64,000 nucleotides of DNA from AC-32 sp963788215. GTDB taxonomy: Bacteria; Actinomycetota; Thermoleophilia; Gaiellales; Gaiellaceae. The stretch lies in assembly GCA_963788215.1 (NCBI GenBank), contig CAWBFX010000008.1, positions 124,001-188,000 of the forward strand. Reading direction: 5' to 3'. A program made the position numbers and the translations under genes. This document shows, piece after piece, positions 41,030-50,811 of this stretch (within the stretch, counting starts at the first letter, position 1; each line of letters begins with the position of its first letter). The notes below the pieces were generated by a model, which ran no database searches, was not told the origin of the DNA, and saw nothing but the letters and a program-made list of their open reading frames with translations.

Positions 41030-43064
41030 GTGCGAAGACACCTCTTCGCTGTGCTCGTGACGGCCCTGATGGGGTCCCTTCTCTTCGGAGGGATCGCAGC
41101 AGGGTCGAAGCGCGTGCGGCCGGTGGTTCACAAGAGCGTGCTCGTACAGGCTGCGCTCGGAAAGGCCCACGCCGCGGCGATCCCGATCCACGTGCGCCGG
41201 AACGGACGCGTGGTGACGGTCGAGCGGAAGCTGCCGTACTTCTCGGCCGGGATGCTTCAGTCGGTCTACGGCAACATCGAGCCGGGCGAGAAGGGCGACG
41301 AGCTCAAGGACCCGGGCGCGAAATACCAGATCCACGGTCACGGGTCGCCGGGCGGCAGGACCCTCGGCTGCGGCAATCGCGACAGCCGCGGGAACGTCCG
41401 CGTGAACCAGGACTGCACCTACCGCCGCCAGGCGGAAGAGGACATCACCTACGACCCGACCGACCCGAACAACCTCGTCGCGGGTCAGAACGACAGCCGC
41501 GTCGGCTTCAACCAGTGCGGAATCGACTGGTCGACGAACAACGGCTCCCAGTGGGGCGACATGCTCCCGCCGTTCCGGCAGCGGTTCAACGACCCCGAGG
41601 ACATGGGGCCGAACGCGGACAACCCGAACGACAACACCATCGGCCACGATCCGGGCGACTTCCACACGTACGACGCCGCCAGCGACCCGGCGAATGCGGT
41701 GGACGCCTACGGGAACGCCTACTACAGCTGCGTCGTCTTCCAGGCCGTCGCCGATTTCGCGTCGGGCGTCTTCGTCACGCAGTCACCGCATGCAGGCCGA
41801 CGGCTCGTTCTACTACAACGTCCCGTCCCCGCCGTCGAAGATGTTCATGGCGGTCGAGGACAACAGCGTCGAGGTCGAACACGACAAGAACATGATCTCG
41901 GCCGACCGCTATCGGCACAGCCCGAACGCCGGCAACGTCTACCTGACGTGGACGGTCTTCAGGTTCAGCCCGAACTGCGGACACCCGCCGACCGGTGACG
42001 AGAACTTCTGCTCGTCGCCGATCTTCGGGTCGATGTCCACCGACGGCGGCCAGTCTTGGTCGACGCCCGAGGAGATCAGCGGCACCGCTCCGGGCCTCTG
42101 CTTCTTCGGCGACTTCTTCGACCCGGGCCGCAACCCGAGCGACTGCGACTTCGACCAGGGCTCGTACTCGGTCGCGCTGCCGAACGGTGACCTCCAGGTC
42201 GTCTACAACAACGGCAACACGCCCGCCGGCAACCCGAACGCCCAGACGCTCGGCGTGCACTGCCACCCGACCGGAAGCTCGACGGACGGCACGGCTCACC
42301 TCAACTGCATGACGCCGGTCAAGGTCGGCGACGACGTCGTCACCGGAGAGCCGGCATGCGACTTCGGTCGCGGCCCGGAGGAGTGCATCCCGGGCGCCTA
42401 CATCCGCACGAACGACTTCCCGCGGATCACGAAGGACAACACGCAGAACAACCACGTCTACGCGACCTGGCAGGACTACCGCAACGGTGAGTTCGACATC
42501 CAGCTCGCGCAGTCGACCGACGGCGGTCTCACCTGGCACGAGGCAGGAACGGTCAACCCAGACGACGGGCTCGACCACTACATGCCTGCTACCGACCAGA
42601 GCCCGCAGAACGGCGGTCACAGCCATGGCAACGATGACCGCAACGGTGCGAGCTACTACCGCACCGCGCGCGTTCCCGGTGAGGACGCAGGCGGCGTGTT
42701 CTCGCTCGGCGACCCAGGCGTCGGCGAGGAGAACTCGGACTACGTCGTCGCAGGCGGCCGCGGGGACGACACGCCGTACGACTTCCGTGTGGTCTCGCCG
42801 GTCTTCCCGCCGCCTGACGGGAACCAGACCGGTTTCAACGGCGACTACAGCGGGCTGACGGTCAACCGCGGTGACCTCGCGCACCCGATCTGGTCCGACA
42901 CCCGCAACGTCAACCCGTTCCCGCTGAACGGCGTCACGCACGACGAGGACGTCTTTACGGACTCGGTCGGCCTCCCCGACGGCCACGGCCACCACGGCCA
43001 CGGCCACATCGGCAAGGCCAACAAGAACACGGCCAGGCACAGCAAGGCACGACGCAGGCGCTGA
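41030..43064 (+). CDS. secreted BNR/Asp-box protein with His-Gly tail (one frame break)
   Basis: The N-terminus MRRHLFAVLVTALMGSLLF is a signal peptide. The body resembles sialidase-like beta-propellers: Asp boxes STDGGQSW and STDGGLTW, and DITYDPTDPNNLVAGQND near the N-terminus. The frame slips +1 at about 41783-41790; downstream (MQADGSFYYNVPSPP onwards) continues the same protein, giving about 677 residues. The C-terminus is HGHHGHGHIG followed by a basic tail. Purine-rich GAGGAAAGGGGG precedes GTG 41030. No catalytic assignment can be made. Confidence 0.7.
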
Positions 43065-43083
43065 CCCAGCGTCTCGACTGAGA

Positions 43084-43117
43084 GAAGGGCCGCCTCTTCG
43101 GGGGCGGCCCTTTTTCT
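43084..43117 (+). terminator. intrinsic terminator after the first BNR gene
   Basis: AAGGGCCGCC (43084-43093) pairs perfectly with GGCGGCCCTT (43102-43111) around an 8-base loop and runs into TTTTTCTT. It is the clearest rho-independent terminator in the window. Confidence 0.9.
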
Positions 43118-43164
43118 TGGCGGGATCCGTGACCGCTCACGCATCGGGCCGCGACGGTTCTCGT

Positions 43165-43194
43165 TTGACAAGTTGATGTAGGTGCCCATATAAG
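43165..43194 (+). promoter_or_regulatory. strong sigma-70-type promoter before the second BNR gene
   Basis: TTGACA (43165-43170) and TATAAG (43189-43194) are separated by 18 bases. Transcription would start near 43201, about 12 bases before ATG 43214. It is the most canonical -35/-10 pair in the window, unlike the -10-only leaderless promoters. Confidence 0.75.
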
Positions 43195-43213
43195 ACCGTG
43201 TTCCACCGGGTCT

Positions 43214-43462
43214 ATGCCCAAGCGCTCACGCATCACCGAGGACGGAAAGGATCCGCGCGCAGTCGAGTTGGGCCGGCGTGGCGGGTTGAAAGGCGGCAAA
43301 GCGCGTGCCGCCAAGATGACCGCTGAGGAACGCACGGAGAGCGCGCGACGCGCAGCACAGGCCCGCTGGGCGAAGGAAGGAACGACGCAGCCGGCACGCG
43401 TGCCGGCAACAACCGACAGCCATGCAGGAGGCCGAGGGCTTCCTCTTGGGGGAGAGGAGAAG
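43214..43462 (+). CDS. Arg/Lys-rich GG-repeat leader ORF, in frame with BNR gene
   Basis: The first 83 codons encode a basic helical domain (ELGRRGGLKGGKARAAKMTAEE, then SARRAAQARW) of a type usually found as small stand-alone or DNA-associated proteins. It is not a signal peptide. It is continuous with the downstream exported protein, yet its end contains an 18-base perfect palindrome (43390-43407) and a Shine-Dalgarno for ATG 43463. In the +1 frame it would stop at a TGA overlapping that ATG as ATGA. It is probably a separate small gene whose stop has been lost by an indel, or a translated leader. Confidence 0.5.
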
Positions 43463-46400
43463 ATGATCAGAGCTCGACGTAGCGTCCTGGTCACGATGAT
43501 CTTGCTCGCCGGGGCGCTCGCACTGTCACTGACCCTGCTTGCACGGGGCTCGTCAGGCCATCGTGCCGGTTTCGTAGGGAAGCTCGGCGCCGCCGAGTCG
43601 ACGGAGAACGCAGCTGAGACTCCGGGCCTCGGGCCGACGAGCTACGAGGCGTACTTGCAGGCCGAGCGCACGTATCCGGCCAACAACATCCCGGTCCGCA
43701 TCCAGCGACGCGCGAAGGCGACGTTCGGCAAGATCGCCCGCGCCGACCTCAAGCAGATCAACCGGGTCAAGCAGGGCCACGGATTCTTGTGGGCCCATGC
43801 CAACGGCCAATGGAAGCTGTACGGCCCGAAGACCTACGCCGTCCAGCCGGGCGTTACCTCGTTCTCGGGCGCGACCAACGTCACCGCCAGCCGCGTCACC
43901 GCACTCGTCGCGGACCCGGACTGCACCGCACGGCACTGCAGGCTCTGGGCCGGCGTCTCGGGCGGCGGCGTCTGGGAGACCGACAACGCGCTCGCGGACA
44001 ATCCGACCTGGCAGCAGCTGAGCCCGGACGACCTCGACCAGAACTCGGTCGGGTCGCTGGTGCTCGACCCGACTGACCGCCACCACGACACGCTCTACCT
44101 CGGCACCGGCGAGGCGAACCACTGCTCGTCCGGCTGCGAGGCGGGTGTCGGCGTCTACAAGTCGACGAACGGCGGCCACACGTGGCACAAGCTCGGCGAC
44201 CGGTGCGTCAGCAACGCGACGTTCACCTGCGTGACGCCGACGGCCGACGCCTTCCTGGGTCGGGGAATCAACTCGATCGCGATCGATCCGAGCAACTCGC
44301 GGCACATCCTCGTCGGCTCGGCGAGGGCCGTCCGCGGGCTGTCGCACGTGATCGGCAACGGCGGGCAGATCACCCTCGAGCCGGGCGCCAACCCGCAGGG
44401 GCTGTACGAGTCCACCAACGGCGGCCAGACGTTCACGGAAGTCTGGGACGGCGCTGCTGGGAACAGCTACGGCATCACGAAGGTGAAGTTCGCTCCGAAC
44501 GATCCGAGCACGGTCTACGTGACCGCGTACGACGAGGGCCTCTGGAGGCGCTCACCGCTCGACGGCTCGGCGACGCAGTTCGACTTCCACCAGCTGTTCC
44601 ACGCACAGTTCGCGGCTCCCGACCGGACGATGTTCGACCTGACCCGCAAGAACGGCACCACGCGGATCTACCTGACCGACGGCACCGCGAACGGCGGCGG
44701 CCCCGCCGGCCCGTCCGCGTCGCAGTTCTGGCGCACGGACAACGGCGACCAGCCGGCGGCGACACTGCTCGCATCCCAGGCGGCCGGTATGACGCCGCCT
44801 CCGGACACGACGGTCTACCCGCAGACGTACAACGGCTGGCAGAAGCTGACGGCGCAGACCACGGCCAGCCCGTACTTCGCCACGGACGACTTCTGTACCG
44901 GCCAGTGCTGGTACGACGAGGACGTCTACACGCCGGCGGGGATGCCGGACACCGTCTACGTGATCGGCTCGAACGAGTACGGCGAGCAGCCGGCGGACAC
45001 CAAGGGCGTCGGTCGCGGCAACGGCCGCTCCAACGGCCGCGAGGTGCTCTACTCGACGACGGCCGGTGATCCGGACGGCACTGCCAACAGCCGGACGTTC
45101 ACCGACCTCTCGTACGACCACACCGAGCGGACCGCACCGTGGTGCGCGTACCAGCCGTACTTCGAGAACGGCTGCCTGCACGCCTGGGGCGGGATCCATC
45201 CGGACCAGCACGCGATCGTGGTCAACCCGGGCAATCCGACCCAGATCTTCGAGGGCTCGGACGGCGGTGTCATCCGCACCAGCGGCACGTTCGCCGACGC
45301 CCAGGCCGACTGCGACAGCCCGTACCGCAACAACGGCGCCCCACTGCCTCCGACGTCGGGCAGCTATCTCACGTGCAAGCGGGTGCTGTCGCGGATTCCG
45401 GTGTACCTCGAGCACATCGACAAGAAGCTGAGCAGCTCGCTGCAGTTCATCAACGTTGCGATCAACCCCACGGACTCGTGCGAAGTGATGGGCGGCACGC
45501 AGGACAACGGGACGTGGTCGAACATCGACAACTGCGACCGGAACACGTTCAAGCAGGTGATCTACGGTGACGGCGGCAACGCCGTGTACGACTGGCAGAA
45601 CTCGTCCTGGCGTGCGAACGAGTTCACGAGCTGCTTCGGCGACTCGAACTTCGAGAACGGCGAGCCCACCAAGTGGGTCATCGCCACCGGGCCGATCGCG
45701 GCGAGCGGCGAGGCCTGTGCCTTCTACTGGCCGCAGGTCGGCGACCCGAACCCCGTCATGTACAACGGGGACGTCACGCACCCGATCTACAACGGTGCGC
45801 AGCACGTCTGGCGCAGCTGGGCGTTCGGCGCCGGCACGCCGGGTCAGGTGCCGCAGGACACGACTCCGAACGTCGCCGACTACGAGGCGAACTGTCCGGA
45901 GTTCGTGCACCCCGGAGACGACCCGAACTGCGGCGACTACATGCCGCTCGGCGGGCCGGCCGGGGCCAACCAGCCCGGCGACCTGACCGGTTCCGTGTAC
46001 GGCGCAGACCGCGCCGGCGGCTCGGTCTCGTGGATCGCCCGTGACAAGGCGGACACCGGGACCATGTGGGCCTCGACCAGTGCAGGCCGCATCTTCGTGA
46101 CGCACAACGCGGATGCAGTCGACCCGGCCGCGGTCACGTGGACGCGCATCGACAGCTCGGCGGCCGGCAACTCGCCGACGAGGTACCCGAGCAGCATCTA
46201 CGTCGACCCGGCCGATCCAGGCCACGCGTGGGTCACGTACTCGGGCTACAACGCGGTCACTCCGACCACGCCGGGCCACGTGTTCAGCGTGCACGAGGAC
46301 GGCACCTTCGACAACCTGAACGTGGAGGCCGGCGCGCGCGCGTACGACTCGCCGCTCGAACGACGGCGACCTCCCGGTCAGCGACGTCGTGCGTGACGAC

Positions 46401-46649
46401 CAGACGCACACCCTCTACGTGGGCACCGACTTCGGCGTCCTGCAGGGGAACCACGACGGTGCCAGCTGGCACGTCACGAGGGGCATGCCTCGCTACGAGA
46501 TCATGCACCTCGAGATCCAGGGCTCGAGCCGTGCACCCACGTGCACGGGTGCGCATCACTGCAAGCGCATCCTGTACGCCGCGACGCACTCGCAGGGCAT
46601 CTGGAAGATGAACCTGGACGGCGACCACGGCCACGGTCACGGTCACTAG
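43463..46649 (+). CDS. secreted BNR/VPS10-like repeat protein with His-Gly tail (one frame break)
   Basis: ATG 43463 follows GGGGGAGAGGAG and begins a signal/anchor (SVLVTMILLAGALALSLTLLA). About 1060 residues follow with photosystem-stability/sortilin-like BNR repeats, for example GVYKSTNGGHTWHKLGD, GLYESTNGGQTFTEVWDG and HPDQHAIVVNPGNPTQIFEGSDGG. The frame slips +1 at about 46350-46358. The continuation NDGDLPVSDVVRDDQTHTLYVGTDFGVL restores the last repeat and ends HGHGHGH. It may be an exported glycan- or protein-binding propeller; enzymatic activity is not established. Confidence 0.7.
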
Positions 46650-46671
46650 CCTCCAGTCACGCTGAGGACGA

Positions 46672-46704
46672 ACGGGGCCGCCTTCGGGCGGCCCCGTCTC
46701 TTTT
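46672..46704 (+). terminator. intrinsic terminator after the second BNR gene
   Basis: ACGGGGCCGCC (46672-46682) and its exact reverse complement (46687-46697) enclose a TTCG tetraloop, followed by CTCTTTT. It is strong and unambiguous. Confidence 0.9.
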
Positions 46705-46706
46705 CC

Positions 46707-46712
46707 TACCAT
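46707..46712 (+). promoter_or_regulatory. -10 element of the lipoprotein gene
   Basis: TACCAT lies 6 bases before GTG 46719, just past the terminator. No Shine-Dalgarno is present. Confidence 0.5.
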
Positions 46713-46718
46713 TCCAGT

Positions 46719-47072
46719 GTGAGAGTCTTGCTCGTTCTGATCCCGGTGCTGCTCGTCGGCTGCGGCGGCGGCTCGGCTGGCTCCGAGGGCGGCGGAACCC
46801 TCTTCGGGAGAGTCTCCGGAGGGCCGGGCGGCGCCTGTCCGTCCCAGGAAGAGCCGTGCTCGATCCCGGCTTCCGGGGTGACGCTCAGCTTCTCGCGCGA
46901 GGGCTCACCGACCGTCACCGCCACCACGAACGCGGCCGGGCACTACCGCGTGCATCTTCCGGCGGGCCGCTACTCCGTCGAGGGCCCGCAGCTCCTCAAG
47001 CCCCGGCACGTGGAGGTGTCCGCCGGCGACTCCCGCCGCGTCGACTTCTCCGTCGACACGAAGATCAGCTAG
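46719..47072 (+). CDS. small lipoprotein with carboxypeptidase-regulatory-like domain
   Basis: A 117-residue exported lipoprotein. The signal peptide ends in the lipobox LLVGC (lipid-modified Cys15), followed by a Gly/Ser-rich spacer. The remainder looks like one Ig-like CarboxypepD_reg module: GTLFGRVSGG, VTLSFSREG, TTNAAGHYRVHLPAGRYSVEG. Such domains bind or space extracellular proteins. Its stop shares CTAG with the stop of lipA on the other strand. Confidence 0.75.
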   Translation: MRVLLVLIPVLLVGCGGGSAGSEGGGTLFGRVSGGPGGACPSQEEPCSIPASGVTLSFSREGSPTVTATTNAAGHYRVHLPAGRYSVEGPQLLKPRHVEVSAGDSRRVDFSVDTKIS

Positions 47073-47989
47073 TACGCCACTGCGCCACGACCGGTTGCAG
47101 CCGCGTGGCGCTGCTCGTCCGCGCGGTAGGAGCTCCGAACGAGCGGCCCGGAGAAGACCGAGCCGAAGCCGAGCGCCTCGCCCTGCTCGCGGAACCAGCG
47201 GAACTCGTCCGGGTGCACCCAGCGGTCGATCTGCGCGTGCTTCGCGCTCGGCTGCAGATACTGGCCGATCGTGACGACGTCGACGCCGTTGGCCCGCAGG
47301 TCGCGCATCGTCTCGACGACCTCGTCGTTCGTCTCTCCCAGCCCGACGATGATCCCGGACTTCGTCAACACGGGGTAATCCGCAAGTTCCTTCGCGCGCG
47401 CGAGCAGCCAGAGCGCCTTGTCGTAGGAGGCCTTGGCCCCGCGCATGCGCGCGTGCAGGCGGCGGACGGTCTCGATGTTGTGGTTGAAGACGTCGGGCCG
47501 CTCGGCGAGCAGGACGCGCAGCGCCTCCTCCTCGCGGTCGAGGAAGTCCGGCGTCAGCACCTCGATCGTCGCCTCGGGGACCTTGTGCTTGAGCGCCCGG
47601 ATCGTGGCCGCGTAGTGCGCCGCGCCGCGGTCCTCGAGGTCGTCGCGGTCGACCGAGGTGACGACGACGTGGCGGAGATCCATCTTCGCGGCGGTCGCCG
47701 CCAGGCGCAGGGGCTCGAGCGGGTCGGGCGGGCCGTCGGGCTTGCCGGAGTGGACGTAGCAGTAGCGGCAGGCTCGCGTGCAGGTCTCGCCGAGGATCTG
47801 GAAGGTGGCCGTGCCGCGGCCCCAGCACTCGGCGATGTTCGGGCAGCGCGCCTCCTCGCAGATCGTGTTCAGGCTCGCGCCGTGGATCAGCTTGCGGACG
47901 TCGAAGTAGCGCGAGTCCGCGCTCGGGGCGCGCACCTTCATCCACTCGGGCCGGCGGGGCCGCTCGGCTACAGGCAGCGAGCGCTGCAT
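47069..47989 (-). CDS. lipA: lipoyl synthase
   Basis: A 306-residue radical-SAM enzyme inserting two sulfurs into octanoyl groups to make lipoate. The auxiliary cluster motif is CX4CX5C (Cys44, Cys49, Cys55) and the radical-SAM motif is CX3CX2C (Cys70, Cys74, Cys77, in CTRACRYC). TPDFLDREEEAL, VFNHNIETV and the C-terminal RSSYRA are typical. ATG 47989 follows TACACT (plus 47997-48002, minus reading) by 7 bases. With lipB at 52.3 kb it would supply lipoate for the E2 protein at 55-57 kb. Confidence 0.95.
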   Translation of the reverse strand: MQRSLPVAERPRRPEWMKVRAPSADSRYFDVRKLIHGASLNTICEEARCPNIAECWGRGTATFQILGETCTRACRYCYVHSGKPDGPPDPLEPLRLAATAAKMDLRHVVVTSVDRDDLEDRGAAHYAATIRALKHKVPEATIEVLTPDFLDREEEALRVLLAERPDVFNHNIETVRRLHARMRGAKASYDKALWLLARAKELADYPVLTKSGIIVGLGETNDEVVETMRDLRANGVDVVTIGQYLQPSAKHAQIDRWVHPDEFRWFREQGEALGFGSVFSGPLVRSSYRADEQRHAAATGRGAVAY

Positions 47990-48026
47990 GAGCCTGAGTG
48001 TAGAGGTCGGCTACGCGGTGGCCGCG

Positions 48027-48656
48027 CTAGGTCGACTTGAAGGGATCCAGGTACGCGTCGTCGATCTGGTACGCCGCGCCGGCTCCGACGGGCGTGAACC
48101 GGAACGCGACGGCCCTGGTGCCAAGCAGGCCCGTGACGTTGCAGAGCAGGAGCTCCATCCGCGGCGACGGGGCCCACGAGCCGTTGCCGTAGATCGTGCC
48201 GCCGTCGAGGACGGTGAGCAGGCCGAGCAGGCTCGGCACGACCACCTGCACACGCAGGCCGCCCGAGCTCGAGAGCCGCTTCGCCATGAGACGGAGGTGC
48301 CAGTCGCCGAGCGCGAAGCAGACCGAGGCGCTGTAGGCCGAGCTGCCTGCGGGGAGGTAGAGCGAGTTGTGGTCGCTCCGCTCGCCGCTCAGGTAGTACG
48401 GCTCGTTCCCGGAGACGACGTGTGCGCCGCCGCTCAGGTACCAGCCCAGGCTGCCGTTCTCGAAGTCGCCGTTGTAGAGGCTCGCGTAGTACGAGGAGTC
48501 GCCGAAAGGCGAGAACGCCTGTGTGGCGGACGGGTCGCAGTACGAGCCGGAGCCCGTGCCGAGGATCCCGGCCTTCGCCTGCCCGGCGTGCGCGAGCGCC
48601 GCGATGATCGCGACGCCGCATAGAACCTGCAGACCCTTCTTCGCCACAGTTGCCAC
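48027..48656 (-). CDS. secreted protein of unknown function
   Basis: A 209-residue exported protein with a signal peptide (about residues 1-29, ending GQAKA). The mature part looks all-beta, with NGDFENGSLGWYLSGGAHVVSG, a start typical of carbohydrate-binding jelly rolls, and ends AYQIDDAYLDPF, a common last strand of that fold. Cysteines may form disulfides. GTG 48656 has GGAGGAG 4-5 bases upstream. No catalytic motif is seen; a glycan-binding role is a fold-based guess. Confidence 0.65.
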   Translation of the reverse strand: MATVAKKGLQVLCGVAIIAALAHAGQAKAGILGTGSGSYCDPSATQAFSPFGDSSYYASLYNGDFENGSLGWYLSGGAHVVSGNEPYYLSGERSDHNSLYLPAGSSAYSASVCFALGDWHLRLMAKRLSSSGGLRVQVVVPSLLGLLTVLDGGTIYGNGSWAPSPRMELLLCNVTGLLGTRAVAFRFTPVGAGAAYQIDDAYLDPFKST

Positions 48657-48713
48657 AGAACTCCTCCAGTTCTTCGGGTTTTCTCACTTTGCGCGGCGTG
48701 GAGGCAGCGGCAT

Positions 48714-48760
48714 CACCCGATCGGGTGCTTTCGGGCCCGCTACATCCCTCGGACGAGGGA
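48714..48760. promoter_or_regulatory. two palindromes in a divergent spacer
   Basis: CACCCGATCGGGTG (48714-48727) is a perfect 14-base palindrome. TCCCTCG-GA-CGAGGGA (48745-48760) is a 7+2+7 inverted repeat. Both lie in the 141-base spacer between the secreted-protein gene and the HD-GYP gene, where regulators would bind. Confidence 0.4.
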
Positions 48761-48797
48761 ACCGGGAGGCGCCGGCGGGGTCGATTTCCTGCTAACG

Positions 48798-50177
48798 GTG
48801 TCCAGTGCGGCTACCACCACCGCGGCTGCCCTCGGGTTCGATCCCGACGAGCAGCGCGTCATCGAGGAGCGGCGGGCGCGTCGGCTGCAACGCCTGGCGC
48901 ACCGAGAGCTGGTCTCGATCGGCGTGCTCGCCGGCGGATTCCTCGTGGCCGCGGTCTCCACGGCCCTGTTGCTGCCTTCCGACCGAAGCCCGGCGCTTCC
49001 CGCCGTCGTCGTGCTGGTCCTCGCGTATGCGGCTGCGTTCCGGCTCGATTTCGAGATCGGGACGGGATCGGCGGTGCCGACGGAGCTGATCTTCGTCCCG
49101 ATGCTGTTCGTCTTGCCGATCGGCCTCGTGCCGCTCGCGGTCGCGGCCGGGACGGTGCTCGGCAGCCTCCACGAGTGCGTGCGCGGCCAGCTTCGCCTCG
49201 CACGCGTGCCCGTCAGGATCGTCAATGCCTGGTATTCGCTCGGGCCTGTGCTGGTCCTCGGCCTCGCCGGGGAACGCGCGCCGCAGCTCTCGGACTGGCC
49301 GCTCTACGTCCTTGCCCTGATCTCGCAGTTCGCGGTCGAGGCGCTTTGCACCGGCGGCCGGGAATGGCTGGCCTTGGGTGCGCGGCCGAGGGTTCAGCTG
49401 CGGCCGATGCTCTGGGTCTACGCGATCGATGCCGGGCTCGCGCCGATCGGGCTGGCCGTCGCCTTCGCCGCGCAGTCCTCTCCGTACGGCGTCGTGCTGG
49501 CGCTGCCGCTCGTGGGACTGCTCTCGACGTTCGCGCGGGAGCGCCGGGTCAGGATCGACCACGAGCTCGAGCTTCGTGATGCGTATCGGGGAACGGCGTT
49601 CCTCCTCGGAGACGTGGTCGAGGCAGACGACCAGTACACCGGCCTGCACAGCCGCGACGTGGTCGAGCTGACTCTGCGCGTCTGCGACGGGCTGCAGCTC
49701 TCGCCGCGCGAGCGCCGCGACGCCGAGTTCGTCGCCCTGCTCCACGACGTCGGAAAGGTTCGCGTGCCCAAGTCGATCATCAACAAGCCGGGACCGCTCA
49801 CGCCCGGGGAACGCAGGGTGATGGAGCAGCACACGGTCGAGGGCGAGCGCCTGCTGCTGCGCGTCGGCGGGCTTCTCGGTGAGGTCGGCCGCATCGTCCG
49901 CTCCTGCCACGAGCGCTACGACGGCGGGGGCTACCCCGACGGAACCGCCGGCGAAGAGATCCCGCTGCTGGCCCGGATCGTGGCGTGCTGCGACGCGTTC
50001 AACGCGATGACGACCGACCGCTCGTATCGCAAGGCGATGCCGCTCGGCGCGGCCGTGGCCGAGCTACGGAGCGCGAGCGGGACGCAGTTCGACCCGATCG
50101 TCGTCGAGGCGCTGATCGCCTCGCTCGACGGTCAGGCCGTCTCGGCCCCGCCGAAGATCGAGCTCTCGACCACGTAG
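48798..50177 (+). CDS. membrane-bound HD-GYP-type phosphohydrolase
   Basis: A 459-residue protein with an N-terminal membrane sensor of about six helices (residues 40-250) and a C-terminal HD-GYP-like domain. Catalytic-type motifs are ALLHDVGKVRVPKSIINKPGPLTPGE (HD at about 315) and HERYDGGGYPDG (about 370). LARIVACCDAFNAMTTDRSYRKAM follows. HD-GYP domains usually hydrolyse cyclic di-GMP; here the HHE triad reads CHE, so activity needs testing. The end overlaps the opposing channel gene by 46 bases. Confidence 0.8.
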   Translation: MSSAATTTAAALGFDPDEQRVIEERRARRLQRLAHRELVSIGVLAGGFLVAAVSTALLLPSDRSPALPAVVVLVLAYAAAFRLDFEIGTGSAVPTELIFVPMLFVLPIGLVPLAVAAGTVLGSLHECVRGQLRLARVPVRIVNAWYSLGPVLVLGLAGERAPQLSDWPLYVLALISQFAVEALCTGGREWLALGARPRVQLRPMLWVYAIDAGLAPIGLAVAFAAQSSPYGVVLALPLVGLLSTFARERRVRIDHELELRDAYRGTAFLLGDVVEADDQYTGLHSRDVVELTLRVCDGLQLSPRERRDAEFVALLHDVGKVRVPKSIINKPGPLTPGERRVMEQHTVEGERLLLRVGGLLGEVGRIVRSCHERYDGGGYPDGTAGEEIPLLARIVACCDAFNAMTTDRSYRKAMPLGAAVAELRSASGTQFDPIVVEALIASLDGQAVSAPPKIELSTT

Positions 50178-50737
50178 AAGAGCGTGATCACGCCGAAGAG
50201 CACGATGCTCGCGACGGGGCTCGCCAACGCGACCAGGGTCGCCGTCAGATAGATCCACGGGCCGGGGATGTACGTGCGCGTGATCCCGCTGACAACTCCA
50301 GGCTGGGCGTCGTCGCGCAGGAGGCGCTTGCCGACTACCGCGTAGAACCAGGTCGCGTTGAACATGAGCGCCGTCGCGACGCCGGTGAAGCCGTAGGCCA
50401 GCGCTGCCGCCTCCGCGCCGCTGCCGCGGACGTGCTCGGCGACGAGGCGCGTCGTGAACGGGAAGAACGCGATGCAGAGCAGCAGGCCGATGTTCGCGAC
50501 GAGGAAGCGGCGGTCGGTCTTGCCGACCTGGCTCATGATCGTGTGGTGGTTCACCCACATGATCCCGATGGTCACGAAGCTGGCCGCGTACGCGACGTAG
50601 GAGGGCCAGATGTGGGTCAGCTGGGCCCCGAGATCCTGGGCGTTCCGCGGGATCTGGGCATCGACGTTGAGGATCAGCAGCGTCGCGGCGATCGCGAAGA
50701 CGCCGTCGGCGAAGGTCTCGAGCCGTCCGGTGCTCAT
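50132..50737 (-). CDS. TMEM175-type potassium channel (DUF1211)
   Basis: A 201-residue, six-helix membrane protein. The pore-helix signature in TM1 is RLETFADGVFAIAATLLIL (canonical FSDGVFAIA with Ala for Ser). TM2 and TM3 follow as SYVAYAASFVTIGIMWVNHHTI and FLVANIGLLLCIAFFPF. Bacterial members are tetrameric K+-permeable channels. ATG 50737 follows TAGACT (plus 50746-50751, minus reading) by 8 bases, and the gene is divergent from the MFS exporter. Confidence 0.85.
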   Translation of the reverse strand: MSTGRLETFADGVFAIAATLLILNVDAQIPRNAQDLGAQLTHIWPSYVAYAASFVTIGIMWVNHHTIMSQVGKTDRRFLVANIGLLLCIAFFPFTTRLVAEHVRGSGAEAAALAYGFTGVATALMFNATWFYAVVGKRLLRDDAQPGVVSGITRTYIPGPWIYLTATLVALASPVASIVLFGVITLFYVVESSIFGGAETA

Positions 50738-50799
50738 GCCCGGCGAGTCTAGGTCCCCGACCTGCCGACACCCCCTTTCGGGACCCCATCTCCGATCGC

Positions 50800-50805
50800 T
50801 AGGTT
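50800..50805 (+). promoter_or_regulatory. -10 element of the MFS exporter gene
   Basis: TAGGTT lies 6 bases before GTG 50812, divergent from the TMEM175 promoter about 50 bases away. Confidence 0.5.
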
Positions 50806-50811
50806 TGCGCC

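Noticed and set aside
46330..46343. GC dinucleotide run as a phase-variation switch in the second BNR gene
   Set aside because: The run is short (about five GC units) and the adjacent frame break has the same direction as eight others lacking such repeats, so slippage control is not supported.
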